This document shows, piece by piece, positions 8,667 through 16,076 of a stretch of 29,854 nucleotides of DNA. Under the pieces are notes generated by a model, which saw only the letters and a program-made list of their open reading frames with translations, was not told the origin of the DNA and did not search any database. The DNA comes from DATMER01 sp036266195 (lineage in GTDB: Bacteria; Acidobacteriota; Thermoanaerobaculia; Multivoradales; UBA5704). The DNA lies in assembly GCA_036266195.1 (NCBI GenBank), contig DATANP010000428.1:1-29854 (forward strand), written 5' to 3'. Each line of letters opens with the position of its first letter. The first letter of the stretch is position 1. The translations under genes were made by a program, and so were the position numbers.

Positions 8667-9421
8667 CCCCGAAAGCCTTCTCTCTTCTCCTCATCCTCCT
8701 CGAACGACCCGGGGAGGTGGTGACCAAGGACGAGCTGTTGCGGCGGCTCTGGGAGCGGGGCACCGCCAACGAGGCGAGCCTCACGCAGTGCGTCTCCACC
8801 CTGCGCAAGGCTCTCGGCGAGAGCGCGAGCGAGCGCCGCTACGTGGTCACCGTCCCGGGGCAGGGCTACTGCTTCGGCTCTCCGGTCGCCGAGGTGGCCT
8901 CCACCCTCTCGAATATCAGCGTCGGCGACCGCCCCGCCCTCCGCAGGCCCGGATGGCGGCGGCGCTTCCTCGAGGCCTTTGCCATCCTCCTGGTCGGCAC
9001 CGCGCTGGCCGCCTGGGTCCTCCTCGCCCGGATGCCGGACGAGGAAGAGGCCGATCCGCGCGCGGCCCTCGCCGTGCTGGAGCTCCGCAACCTCTCGGGC
9101 CGGGAGGAGGGCCGGCTCGCCGCAACCCTCCCCAGGATGCTGACCGGCGAGCTCGCCGCGGCGGACCGCCTGCGGGTGATTCCGGACGCCAGGGCGGCCG
9201 ACCTGGTCCTGACGGGCTCGTTCCTGGCTCTCGGCGAGACCGGGCCGAGAAGGATCCGTCTCGACCTGCGGGTGGTGCAGGCCAGGACCGGCGAGACCGT
9301 GGCGGCCCTGGCCGAGGTGGGCACCGAAGAGCGTCTGTCCGAGCTGGTCGGGCGCGCCGCGGCCCGGCTGCTGGAAGAGCTGGACGTCAGCGGCCGGGAC
9401 GGTCCACTCCCAGCTCGTTGA
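8555..9421 (+). CDS. Short CadC-like winged-helix membrane protein, TPR-less paralogue (copy 3)
   Basis: At 288 residues this has the same architecture as copies 1 and 2 up to the end of the outer domain, and then stops before any TPR. The winged helix is at about 13-108 (LLQFDDFRVEPVARVLWRGD, VVTKDELLRRLWER, SLTQCVSTLRKALGE, YVVTVPGQGYCF). The membrane helix is at about 138-158 (FAILLVGTALAAWVLL). The outer domain starts near 172 (LAVLELRNLSGREEG) and lacks a segment of nearly 30 residues present in copies 1 and 2 between the RVIP strand and the DLVLTGS strand. A good Shine-Dalgarno (GGGAGGAG at 8537-8544) precedes the ATG, although the start lies 112 nt inside copy 2. The DNA-binding domain looks intact, so it may be functional, possibly as a partner or competitor of the longer copies. 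Its 3' end overlaps the convergent S46 gene by 35 nt. Confidence 0.85.
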   Translation: MEEREGGRTEPRLLQFDDFRVEPVARVLWRGDEPVALTPKAFSLLLILLERPGEVVTKDELLRRLWERGTANEASLTQCVSTLRKALGESASERRYVVTVPGQGYCFGSPVAEVASTLSNISVGDRPALRRPGWRRRFLEAFAILLVGTALAAWVLLARMPDEEEADPRAALAVLELRNLSGREEGRLAATLPRMLTGELAAADRLRVIPDARAADLVLTGSFLALGETGPRRIRLDLRVVQARTGETVAALAEVGTEERLSELVGRAAARLLEELDVSGRDGPLPAR

Positions 9422-11555
9422 GCAGCGGCCGCGCCGCCTCGCCCTGGAGCGTCTCCAGCATCCAGAGCAGATAGCGCACGTCCACGCTTATGTTCCGCGC
9501 CACCTCGGGCACATAGCCGAAATCGTTCGCCACGTTCTCCCAGACCCGGTCGAAACTCACGCCGACCAGCTCGCCGCGGCCGTTGACCACCGGGCTGCCC
9601 GAGTTGCCGCCCGTCGTGTCCGCGTCGGCCAGGAAGTTCACGGGCACGTCCTTGAGCGCCGGATCGGCCCAGCGGCTCCGCGGGGCGGACGGCACCGCGG
9701 CCAGCAGATCGTCCGGAGCGTCGAACGGCTCCTCGCCGGTGTGCTTCTCGGCCACCCCGGCGAGCGTCGTGCGCGGCTCCATCACCACCGCGTCCCGCGG
9801 GCTGTAGCCCTGGACCTTGGCGAACGAGACCCGCAGCGTGCTGTTGGCATCCATGGCAACGGGCTTGCCAGCGTGCGCGATCACCGCTCGCATCCAGACC
9901 GGCCGCAGCCGCGAGGCGGCCCCCTTGAAGCGGTCCTCCCGCTCCTTGCTGTCGAGCAGCTCGCGGTCCAGGCCGAAGGCCAGGTCGAGCAGCGGGTCGT
10001 GGCGGGCGCGGAGCTGCGCCTCGGTCTCGCCGTACATCTTCATCCGCTCGTCCAGGTCGGTCACCCGGGTGCGGGCGAAGAGATCGGCCACCTTCCTGCG
10101 GATCTCCTCGGGCGTGCGGCCGCCGGCCAGGAAGGCGTCCACGGTCGCGGAGCGCCCATTCTCGGGGAGCTTCGCGAAGCGGCCCAGGAAGTCCACCAGC
10201 AGCTCCTGCTCGGCGGGCAGGAACATGCGGTGCTGGTCGAGCCGCAGCCTGTCCTCGATCCGGCTGCGGCTGCGGTCCATGTAGTCGGGATCGCGGTCGA
10301 GGTCGGGCTTGGCCTTCTCGCCGGCCCAGCGCGCCAGCGTCAGCGCCATGTGGAGCGGCTTGGCTCCCTGCGTGGCCTGTTCGAGCAGGAAATCCCGCTC
10401 CCAGGTCGCCAGCCGCGCCTCCATGAGCCGGGACAGCTCGCGCTGCGCCGCCACGGCCTGGTTGTACTCGGGCCGTGTCCAGGCCCAGTCCAGGACCTCG
10501 CGCTCGGACTCGTGTTTCTTTTCCAGGACGTGGCCGCGCCGCAGCCCCGCCACCTGCCCGCGCGAGTTCTTCTCCCGGTTCGCGAGACCCCTGACGCGAA
10601 CGGCGAGCGCGATGCGGGCCGTCTCGTCCTTGGCCGACGCCGCTTCCAGGATGTCGATCCAGGCGCGGAAGGTCTCGGCGCGCCGCGGGTGATACAGCTC
10701 GCCGCGCTCCCGCATCTCGGACTCCAGCAGCGAACGTACCGTGGCCGCCGGATACCCCACGAGCATCACGAAGGTGCCAGGCTCGACCCCCTGGTGGGCA
10801 ATGGGGAAGAAGTGGCGCGGATGATACGGCGTGTTGGACGGGCTCGATGCTGCCGATGCCGCCGGCGCGCCGCCCGCACCGGCATAGACCCGGAGCAGGG
10901 CGAAATCGCCGGTGTGGCGAGGCCAGCTCCAGTTGTCGGTCTCGCCGCCGTAATCGCCCACGGCGCGCGGCGGGGCGTACACGAGCCGCACGTCCGTGAG
11001 CTCCAGATTTTCGAAGAGCACGTACTGGACGCCGTCGTCGAACGCCTCCACCTGGCAGCGCCGGTCCGGCTGCGCCTCGCAGGCGGCGATCAGCTCCTTC
11101 TTCTTGCGCTCGATGGCGCGGTACCGGGTGAGGTCGTCGGTGTCGGGTGGCACCGCGGCCTCGATCTGGGCCGTCACGTCCGTGCTCTTGTGCGGGATCG
11201 TGACGCGAGCCGCCTTGCCGATCAGCTCCTCTCCGCGGCTCCGCGCCAGGAAGCCGTTGGTGATCAGGTCGCGCTCCGGCGTGGAGTTTTGCTGCAACAG
11301 GCCGAAAGCGCAGTGGTGGTTCGTGATCAGCAGCCCGTCGGCAGAGACGAACCCGGCCGAGCAGGTGTTGAGCTGCACCGCCGCGTCGAGCAGGCCGGCG
11401 CCGTCGCGCCCCCACAGCGAGTCCGGCGGGATCTCCAGGCCGAGCTGCCGCAGCCACTGGGGATCGAGCTGCAGGACCTGTTCAGGAGTCCACTTCCCCT
11501 CGACCGCGAAGGCCGGGAGCGAGCACAGGAAGAGAGCACAGAGCCACCGTTTCAT
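9387..11555 (-). CDS. S46 family dipeptidyl-peptidase, DPP11-like
   Basis: A 722-residue exported serine exopeptidase that would remove dipeptides from the N-termini of oligopeptides in the periplasm. A signal peptide (MKRWLCALFLCSLPAFA) precedes the mature protein. The S46 catalytic elements are all present: the His in LLITNHHCAF, the Asp in DNWSWPRHTGDF and the Ser in GGNSGSPV. Family knowledge from the Porphyromonas enzymes says the residue 18 positions after the catalytic Ser sets specificity, Gly in DPP7 and Arg in DPP11. Here the segment reads VGVSFDRVWE with Arg exactly at Ser+18, pointing to preference for Asp/Glu at P1. The length matches the family (about 710-720). The start at 11555 is fixed by the signal peptide; no Shine-Dalgarno precedes it, but TACACT sits 8 nt upstream. 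It follows the HTH/TPR gene by 14 nt. Confidence 0.93.
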   Translation of the reverse strand: MKRWLCALFLCSLPAFAVEGKWTPEQVLQLDPQWLRQLGLEIPPDSLWGRDGAGLLDAAVQLNTCSAGFVSADGLLITNHHCAFGLLQQNSTPERDLITNGFLARSRGEELIGKAARVTIPHKSTDVTAQIEAAVPPDTDDLTRYRAIERKKKELIAACEAQPDRRCQVEAFDDGVQYVLFENLELTDVRLVYAPPRAVGDYGGETDNWSWPRHTGDFALLRVYAGAGGAPAASAASSPSNTPYHPRHFFPIAHQGVEPGTFVMLVGYPAATVRSLLESEMRERGELYHPRRAETFRAWIDILEAASAKDETARIALAVRVRGLANREKNSRGQVAGLRRGHVLEKKHESEREVLDWAWTRPEYNQAVAAQRELSRLMEARLATWERDFLLEQATQGAKPLHMALTLARWAGEKAKPDLDRDPDYMDRSRSRIEDRLRLDQHRMFLPAEQELLVDFLGRFAKLPENGRSATVDAFLAGGRTPEEIRRKVADLFARTRVTDLDERMKMYGETEAQLRARHDPLLDLAFGLDRELLDSKEREDRFKGAASRLRPVWMRAVIAHAGKPVAMDANSTLRVSFAKVQGYSPRDAVVMEPRTTLAGVAEKHTGEEPFDAPDDLLAAVPSAPRSRWADPALKDVPVNFLADADTTGGNSGSPVVNGRGELVGVSFDRVWENVANDFGYVPEVARNISVDVRYLLWMLETLQGEAARPLLNELGVDRPGR

Positions 11556-11563
11556 GGCGGCGT

Positions 11564-11569
11564 AGTGTA
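11564..11569 (-). promoter_or_regulatory. Candidate -10 box (leaderless type) for the S46 peptidase gene
   Basis: On the minus strand TACACT ends 8 nt before the ATG at 11555, in the 14-nt gap after the upstream gene. No Shine-Dalgarno is visible. Read-through from the upstream gene is equally possible. Confidence 0.35.
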
Positions 11570-12478
11570 CTACCCGCGCAGCAGCTTGTAGCTCTTGAGA
11601 TGCCGGATCGCCGCCTTTTTGCGGCCCAGCCCCTCGTACACCACCGCCAAGTTGTAGTGCGCGTCGGCCAGGGCCGGGTCGATCTCCAGCGCCTTCTCGT
11701 AGATCTCGGCCGCCTCGGCGGGCCGGCCCAGGTCCTGGAGCGCCACGCCGAGATTGAACAGCGCCGTGGTGTCGTCCGGCCGCGTCTCCAGCGCGCTGCG
11801 GTAGTGGCCCTCGGCTTCCACGGTGCGCCCGGTCTCGTGCAGGAGGCGCCCGAGGTTCAGGCGGGCGTCCACCATCGTGGGATCGATCTCCAGGGCCTGG
11901 CGATAGGCGTCCTCCGCGGACGCCGGATCGTCCGCCTCCAGCTCGACGCCGCGGTCGAACCACTCATCGGCGCTGTCCGCCTCCGGCTCGTCGGACTCGA
12001 TGACCTCGGCCACCACGACGGCGGCGAACCGGCGCGCCCGCTGACTGTCCAGAGACGCGGCCTCGCGGGCCAGATCCGAAACCTCGAAATCGAGCAGCGC
12101 CTGGCCCGACTCCGGGTTCCAGACCTCGAGGCCGTCGCGCACCACCACGTGATGACCCTCGGCCGAGATGCGGACGCCGGTGATCGGCTGTCCTTCGGGG
12201 AGCTGCTCGCGGAGATTCCGGAGAGCGAGGACGATGCGGCGCTGCGGCACCCGGGCCTCCACCAGACCCTTGGCCGTGCGCATGAGGATGAGGTCCTGGA
12301 ACGTGAAGCGGTACTCGCCCCTCGGACCCTGCCCGGGCGTGAGAAATCCCGAGCGGACGTACGAGCGGACCATGGCTACCGGGATTCCGAGCAGGGCGGC
12401 TACGTCGCGGGTGGAGTAGCCGCTCGCTCCAGCCTCTCCCGGTACGCTGAGGGAGGCGAAGCGGTTCATCGCCCCCAT
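11570..12478 (-). CDS. MerR-type HTH protein with C-terminal TPRs
   Basis: A 302-residue cytoplasmic protein. Residues about 20-90 form a MerR-like winged helix-turn-helix (YSTRDVAALLGIPVAMVRSY, RGEYRFTFQDLILMRTAKGL, QRRIVLALRNLR). A small beta-rich segment follows (VRISAEGHHVVVRDG, WNPESG), then an acidic linker, then at least three canonical TPRs from about 178 (WFDRGVELEADDPASAEDAY, ARLNLGRLLHETGRTVEAE, ALFNLGVALQDLGRPAEAA, AHYNLAVVYEGLGRKKAA). No cysteine-based metal site is seen. Two starts are possible: ATG 12478 behind GGAGG, or ATG 12469, which lies 7 nt after a TACAAT box and would give a leaderless mRNA. It precedes the S46 peptidase on the same strand. Its regulatory target is not known; the close placement hints at co-expression only. 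Confidence 0.85.
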   Translation of the reverse strand: MGAMNRFASLSVPGEAGASGYSTRDVAALLGIPVAMVRSYVRSGFLTPGQGPRGEYRFTFQDLILMRTAKGLVEARVPQRRIVLALRNLREQLPEGQPITGVRISAEGHHVVVRDGLEVWNPESGQALLDFEVSDLAREAASLDSQRARRFAAVVVAEVIESDEPEADSADEWFDRGVELEADDPASAEDAYRQALEIDPTMVDARLNLGRLLHETGRTVEAEGHYRSALETRPDDTTALFNLGVALQDLGRPAEAAEIYEKALEIDPALADAHYNLAVVYEGLGRKKAAIRHLKSYKLLRG

Positions 12479-12482
12479 TGTA
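12477..12482 (-). promoter_or_regulatory. Candidate -10 box (leaderless type) for the MerR/TPR gene
   Basis: Minus-strand TACAAT lies 7 nt before the ATG at 12469 and overlaps the alternative ATG at 12478. If used, it fixes 12469 as the start. No convincing -35 at 17 bp. Confidence 0.35.
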
Positions 12483-12511
12483 CTCCGGCCTCCACGCAGG
12501 TATGAGAACAA

Positions 12512-13408
12512 CTAGCGCTTGGAGGTCTTCTTCTTCGTTTCAGCCGAACCCGAAGCCGTGCGAGGCGCGGCCTTGGGCGGCTTGCGCGACGAGATCGGGA
12601 TCGGCTCGGCCGACTTGCCCTTGGTCTGAGCGGGCTGCGCCGCCGAGAGGCTCGCCTTGAGCGCTTCCATGAGATCCACGATCTGGGCCCGCGGCGCCTC
12701 GGGCGGCGCGGCCTTGATCTCCTGGCCCTGGACCTTGCTCTCGATCAGCTCGCGCGTCCGCTTGCGCACGCTGTCCTCGTAGGTCTCGGGGTGGAACTCT
12801 TCGTTCGCGATCTGCTCGATGAGCTGCATCGCAAGCCGGAGCTCCGGCTCCTTGACCTCCGCGGGAGCGACCGGGACCTCGGTGAACTTCCGGATCTCGT
12901 CCTCGTAGCGGAGCTGCTGCATGATCAGGCCGTCCTGGTACGGCCGGAGCAGGACCAGGTAGTCCTTGCCGCGCGCCGCGTAGCGCGCCACCGCCGCCCG
13001 GCCCGTCTCGCGCATGGCCTGCGACAGCAGCCGGTACGGACGGTCGCCGCCCTTGTCGGGTCCGAGATAGGTCGACTTTTCAAAATAGACGGGATCGACC
13101 TGCTCGGCGGGCACGAACTCCGTGATCTCGATCGCGTTCGTGGGCTCCGGAGTCAGAGCCTTGAGCTCCTCATCCGAGAACAGCACGTACTGTCCCTTGG
13201 CGTATTCATAACCTTTCACCATTTCGTCGCGGCCGACGACCTGGTCATCGGTGGGGCAGACATACTGTTGCTTCAGGCGGGTACCGCACTTGCGATGCAA
13301 CATGTTCAGTTGAATCCCGGACGAGCTCTCACCCGTCGAATAAAGCTTCACCGGGATCGTGACGAGTCCAAACGAGATGGTGCCGGAGGCGAAAGATCTA
13401 GCGGTCAT
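12512..13408 (-). CDS. ku: Ku DNA end-binding protein (bacterial NHEJ)
   Basis: A 298-residue homodimeric Ku that would ring-clamp broken DNA ends and recruit LigD. The N-terminus MTARSFASGTISFGLVTIPV matches the conserved bacterial Ku opening, and the core contains HRKCGTRLKQQYVC, VVGRDEMVKGYEYAKGQYV, EITEFV and RPYQDGLIMQQLRY. After the core, the C-terminal tail is lysine-rich (KPPKAAPRTASG, ETKKKTSKR), as in bacterial Ku proteins that use a basic tail for DNA contacts. The start at 13408 is chosen because it aligns with family N-termini and lies 6 nt downstream of TACAAT; ATG 13414 is an alternative adding two residues. The gene is divergent from ligD, with about 25 bp between starts. Confidence 0.95.
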   Translation of the reverse strand: MTARSFASGTISFGLVTIPVKLYSTGESSSGIQLNMLHRKCGTRLKQQYVCPTDDQVVGRDEMVKGYEYAKGQYVLFSDEELKALTPEPTNAIEITEFVPAEQVDPVYFEKSTYLGPDKGGDRPYRLLSQAMRETGRAAVARYAARGKDYLVLLRPYQDGLIMQQLRYEDEIRKFTEVPVAPAEVKEPELRLAMQLIEQIANEEFHPETYEDSVRKRTRELIESKVQGQEIKAAPPEAPRAQIVDLMEALKASLSAAQPAQTKGKSAEPIPISSRKPPKAAPRTASGSAETKKKTSKR

Positions 13409-13414
13409 TCCCAT

Positions 13415-13420
13415 ATTGTA
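13415..13420 (-). promoter_or_regulatory. Candidate -10 box (leaderless type) for ku
   Basis: Minus-strand TACAAT lies 6 nt before the ATG at 13408. There is no Shine-Dalgarno. It sits in the 25-bp gap to ligD, so any ku promoter must overlap the ligD coding start. Confidence 0.4.
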
Positions 13421-13433
13421 CCATCGATCTGCA

Positions 13434-15347
13434 ATGTCCGTGCACATACCTGGCAAATCCGATTCATCCCGTCTGGTACGCGAAATCCGGAAAGAGCTCG
13501 AACGTCTCGAAGCCCCGTCCGGAGTGGTTTCCGCGATGGGTGCCGAGGTGATGAAACCCGAGACCTCCGATGGGCCTTTCACAAAAAAAGGTTGGGTATT
13601 CGAGCTCAAATACGACGGGTTTCGAATCCTTGCAGAAAAGATGGAAGACGGAGCGAGGCTCGCCTATCGCAGCGGCCGTGACGCAACCCCGCTCTTTCCG
13701 GAGATCGCGACCGATATCCAGAATCTTCCCTATCGATCACTTTTGGTGGATGGAGAGGCCGTCATCCTCGACGACTCGGGCCGGCCCGATTTCCAGCTCC
13801 TCCAGCGGCGCGCCCAGCGCTCCGCGAACGAGGCTCCGCCGGTCCTCTTCGTCTTCGACCTCCTGTCCTTCGAGGGGTACGATCTCCGCCCCCTGCCGTT
13901 GACCGTTCGAAAATCGATCCTGCGCCGAGTTTTACCGTCGAGCGATCACATCCGTATCGTGGATGAGGTCCCGGAAAGGGGAGAGGACCTCTTCGCCGCG
14001 GTGTCGAGCCTCAACCTCGAAGGCATCGTGGCCAAGCGCGAGGACTCGCCCTACAAGCCCGGCTACTCGCCCCTCTGGCTCAAGATCCGGGTCGATCGGA
14101 CCGGAGACTTCATCATCGCGGGCTACGAGCCGGGGCCCGGCGGGCTCCGGCGCCTCCACCTCGCGCTCTGCGAAGGCGCGGACTTCGTCTATGCCGGAAC
14201 CGTGGGCTCGGGCCTCGACACCCGCGAGATGAACGAGATCCGCGCCCGCCTCGATCCGGCCCGCCGGCCGACGCCGCCTGTCTCGAATCCTCCCAAGGAC
14301 CGGAACGCTGTGTGGGTCGAGCCCGAGCTGGTCTGCGAGGTGCGCTACAAGGAGCTGACCCGCGGCGGCAGTCTGCGGCAGCCCGTGTTCCTCCGGCTCC
14401 GCGAGGACAAGACCATCGACGAGTGCCGCCAGGAACCCGTGCCAGCGTTGCCGGAGCCGCCGAAGTCGGCGACAGGTCCGCGCTTCACCAACCGGGACAA
14501 GGTCTTCTGGCCGGACGAGGGCTACACCAAGGGAGACCTGATCGACTACTACAAGGCCGTGTCACCCTGGATGCTGCCTTTTCTGAAGGATCGTCCGCTG
14601 GTGCTGGACCGCTACCCGAACGGGATCACGGGAAAGTCCTTCTTTCAGAAGAACGCCGGTGAGTCCGCGGGACCGCTGCGCACCGTCACGATCGCGAGTG
14701 ATTCCCGATCGATCGAATATTTTCTGTGCGAGAACGAGGAGTCCCTCCTCTATCTGGCCAATCTCGGAGCCATCCCGTTCCACGTCTGGTCGAGCCGGAT
14801 CGGAGCCCTGGACCATCCCAACTGGTGCATCCTCGACCTCGATCCGAAAGGAGCGCCCTTCCGGGACGTGGCGCGGATCGCGCTGGCGCTGGGCGACCTC
14901 TGCGACGAGATCGAGCTGCCGTCCTTCATCAAGACGAGCGGCGGCAGCGGCCTCCACATCCTGATCCCCCTGGGAGGTCAGTGCGACCACGAGCAGTCGA
15001 AGCAGATCGCGGAGCTGCTGGCCCGCGTCCTTGTCGACCGCCTGCCTGCCATCGCCACCACCCTCCGCTCGATCCCGGCGAGGAAGGGCCGTGTCTACGT
15101 GGACGCCCTGCAGAACGGCCGTGGCAAGCTCCTCGCTGCGCCCTACAGCGTCCGGCCTCACCCTGGGGCACCCGTCTCCACGCCGCTCAACTGGAGCGAG
15201 GTGAGCGCGAAGCTCGACGTCCGCCGGCACAACCTGCGCACTGTACCGAAGCGGTTGGAAAAGCTTTCGGAAGATCCCCTTCTGCCCGTGCTCGAAACGC
15301 GCCCCGACCTGATGTCAGCGCTCGGGAGGTTGGCAGAGCTGATCTGA
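13434..15347 (+). CDS. ligD: LigD: ATP-dependent DNA ligase plus polymerase/primase for NHEJ
   Basis: A 637-residue enzyme that seals and fills DNA ends in concert with Ku. The ligase half comes first: ELKYDGFR with the adenylated Lys at residue 59, LLVDGEAVILD, NLEGIVAKRED and WLKIRVDRTGDFIIAGYE, followed by the OB-fold (WVEPELVCEVRYKELTRGGSLRQPVFLRLREDK region). The polymerase domain spans about 350-620: NRDKVFWPDEGYTKGDLIDY, RYPNGITGKSFFQKN, HPNWCILDLDPK with metal-binding Asp468/Asp470, and TSGGSGLHILIP. No phosphoesterase domain (HxxR-type 3'-processing) is present, so the order is LIG-POL only. The ATG at 13434 lacks a good Shine-Dalgarno; ATG 13536 is a possible shorter start but would remove a linker segment seen in larger LigDs. 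Divergent from ku. Confidence 0.95.
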   Translation: MSVHIPGKSDSSRLVREIRKELERLEAPSGVVSAMGAEVMKPETSDGPFTKKGWVFELKYDGFRILAEKMEDGARLAYRSGRDATPLFPEIATDIQNLPYRSLLVDGEAVILDDSGRPDFQLLQRRAQRSANEAPPVLFVFDLLSFEGYDLRPLPLTVRKSILRRVLPSSDHIRIVDEVPERGEDLFAAVSSLNLEGIVAKREDSPYKPGYSPLWLKIRVDRTGDFIIAGYEPGPGGLRRLHLALCEGADFVYAGTVGSGLDTREMNEIRARLDPARRPTPPVSNPPKDRNAVWVEPELVCEVRYKELTRGGSLRQPVFLRLREDKTIDECRQEPVPALPEPPKSATGPRFTNRDKVFWPDEGYTKGDLIDYYKAVSPWMLPFLKDRPLVLDRYPNGITGKSFFQKNAGESAGPLRTVTIASDSRSIEYFLCENEESLLYLANLGAIPFHVWSSRIGALDHPNWCILDLDPKGAPFRDVARIALALGDLCDEIELPSFIKTSGGSGLHILIPLGGQCDHEQSKQIAELLARVLVDRLPAIATTLRSIPARKGRVYVDALQNGRGKLLAAPYSVRPHPGAPVSTPLNWSEVSAKLDVRRHNLRTVPKRLEKLSEDPLLPVLETRPDLMSALGRLAELI

Positions 15348-15363
15348 CGGAACCCCTGCGACT

Positions 15364-15453
15364 TTGACAGAGGTTTGATCTGCGCGTAGGGTGACTGTGT
15401 CCATCCCTCTCTGCCCGTCGCTGACGATCTGGCGCCTCGAGCTGCGTTACAAT
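15364..15453 (+). promoter_or_regulatory. Promoter region of the secretin-N-domain gene
   Basis: A perfect TTGACA (15364-15369) is followed after 17 bp by TAGGGT (15387-15392), a moderate -10. A second TACAAT hexamer at 15448-15453 could serve as an alternative -10 with a leader of about 30 nt, but has no clear -35. Which one is used cannot be told from the sequence. Confidence 0.45.
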
Positions 15454-15490
15454 GGGCTCCCGAAGGTCAATTTCCGACGGAGCCCGCATC

Positions 15491-15895
15491 ATGAGTCGTC
15501 CCCTACGTCCGCTGCCTGCCCTCCTCGCGGTCCTCTGCCTCGCCGCCACTGCGCTCTCCGCGCAGGAGGCCGGCGGCCGAGCCGACAGGCATCCTCGCGC
15601 CGTCCCCATCGGTGCCTATGGTCAGGTCGAACGCGGCCAGGGCCCGTCGGGCCAAGGGCAGTGGCGGGGATTCCCGATCAGCCTCAGCCTGCGCGACGCG
15701 CCGCTGCCGGAAGTCCTCCGCGCGTTCGCCCAACTCGCCGGCTTCAACCTGGTCCTCGATCCCCGGATCCCGCAAGGAACCGTGACGGTCGAGCTCAAGG
15801 ATGTACCGTGGGACCTGGCACTGCACGTAATCCTCGAAACCCATGGCCTCGGAGCCGAGGTCGACGGCCGATTGTGGCTGATTGCGCCCAACTAA
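15491..15895 (+). CDS. Small exported protein with secretin N-terminal (STN/N0-like) domain
   Basis: A 134-residue protein with a signal peptide (SRPLRPLPALLAVLCLAA, cleavage near SAQ) and one small domain at about 62-132: ISLSLRDAPLPEVLRAFAQL, FNLVLDPRIPQGTVTVELKD, VPWDLALHVILETHGLG, GRLWLIAP. This closely follows the N0/STN-type module at the start of PilQ and other secretins, where it forms the periplasmic entry of the channel. The beta-barrel secretin part is absent, and no other pilus or secretion gene is in the window. The ATG at 15491 is preferred over 15452 because CGGAG lies 9 nt upstream and the signal peptide begins there. A periplasmic adaptor or a stripped secretin remnant are both possible. 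Confidence 0.85.
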   Translation: MSRPLRPLPALLAVLCLAATALSAQEAGGRADRHPRAVPIGAYGQVERGQGPSGQGQWRGFPISLSLRDAPLPEVLRAFAQLAGFNLVLDPRIPQGTVTVELKDVPWDLALHVILETHGLGAEVDGRLWLIAPN

Positions 15896-15905
15896 AGAGT
15901 GCTGC

Positions 15906-16010
15906 CTATCAAACGGCCCAACGGGCCTGGAGAAGGGTGGCCTGGCGGAGTTTCACAGCATCCACGTGAACGACCAGTGGCGCGTCATTTTCCGTTGGAC
16001 CGAAGCATCG
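15906..16010 (+). pseudogene. HigB-type (RelE/ParE superfamily) toxin fragment
   Basis: Frame starting at 15882 reads GLEKGGLAEFHSIHVNDQWR and then VIFRWTE. This is the conserved core of HigB-like mRNA interferase toxins (consensus close to LEKLKG, then S-I-R-V-N-D-Q-W-R and F-R-W). The N-terminal half of the toxin is missing, the usual final strand (VEIVDYH) is absent, and no HigA antitoxin gene follows. It is a decayed toxin-antitoxin remnant directly behind the secretin-domain gene. Confidence 0.7.
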
Positions 16011-16076
16011 CGCGGCCAAGGTCGTGGGAACCCTGCCGGATTCTCTTCTCCGCGCGAGTTAACCCGTCGCGGCAGA

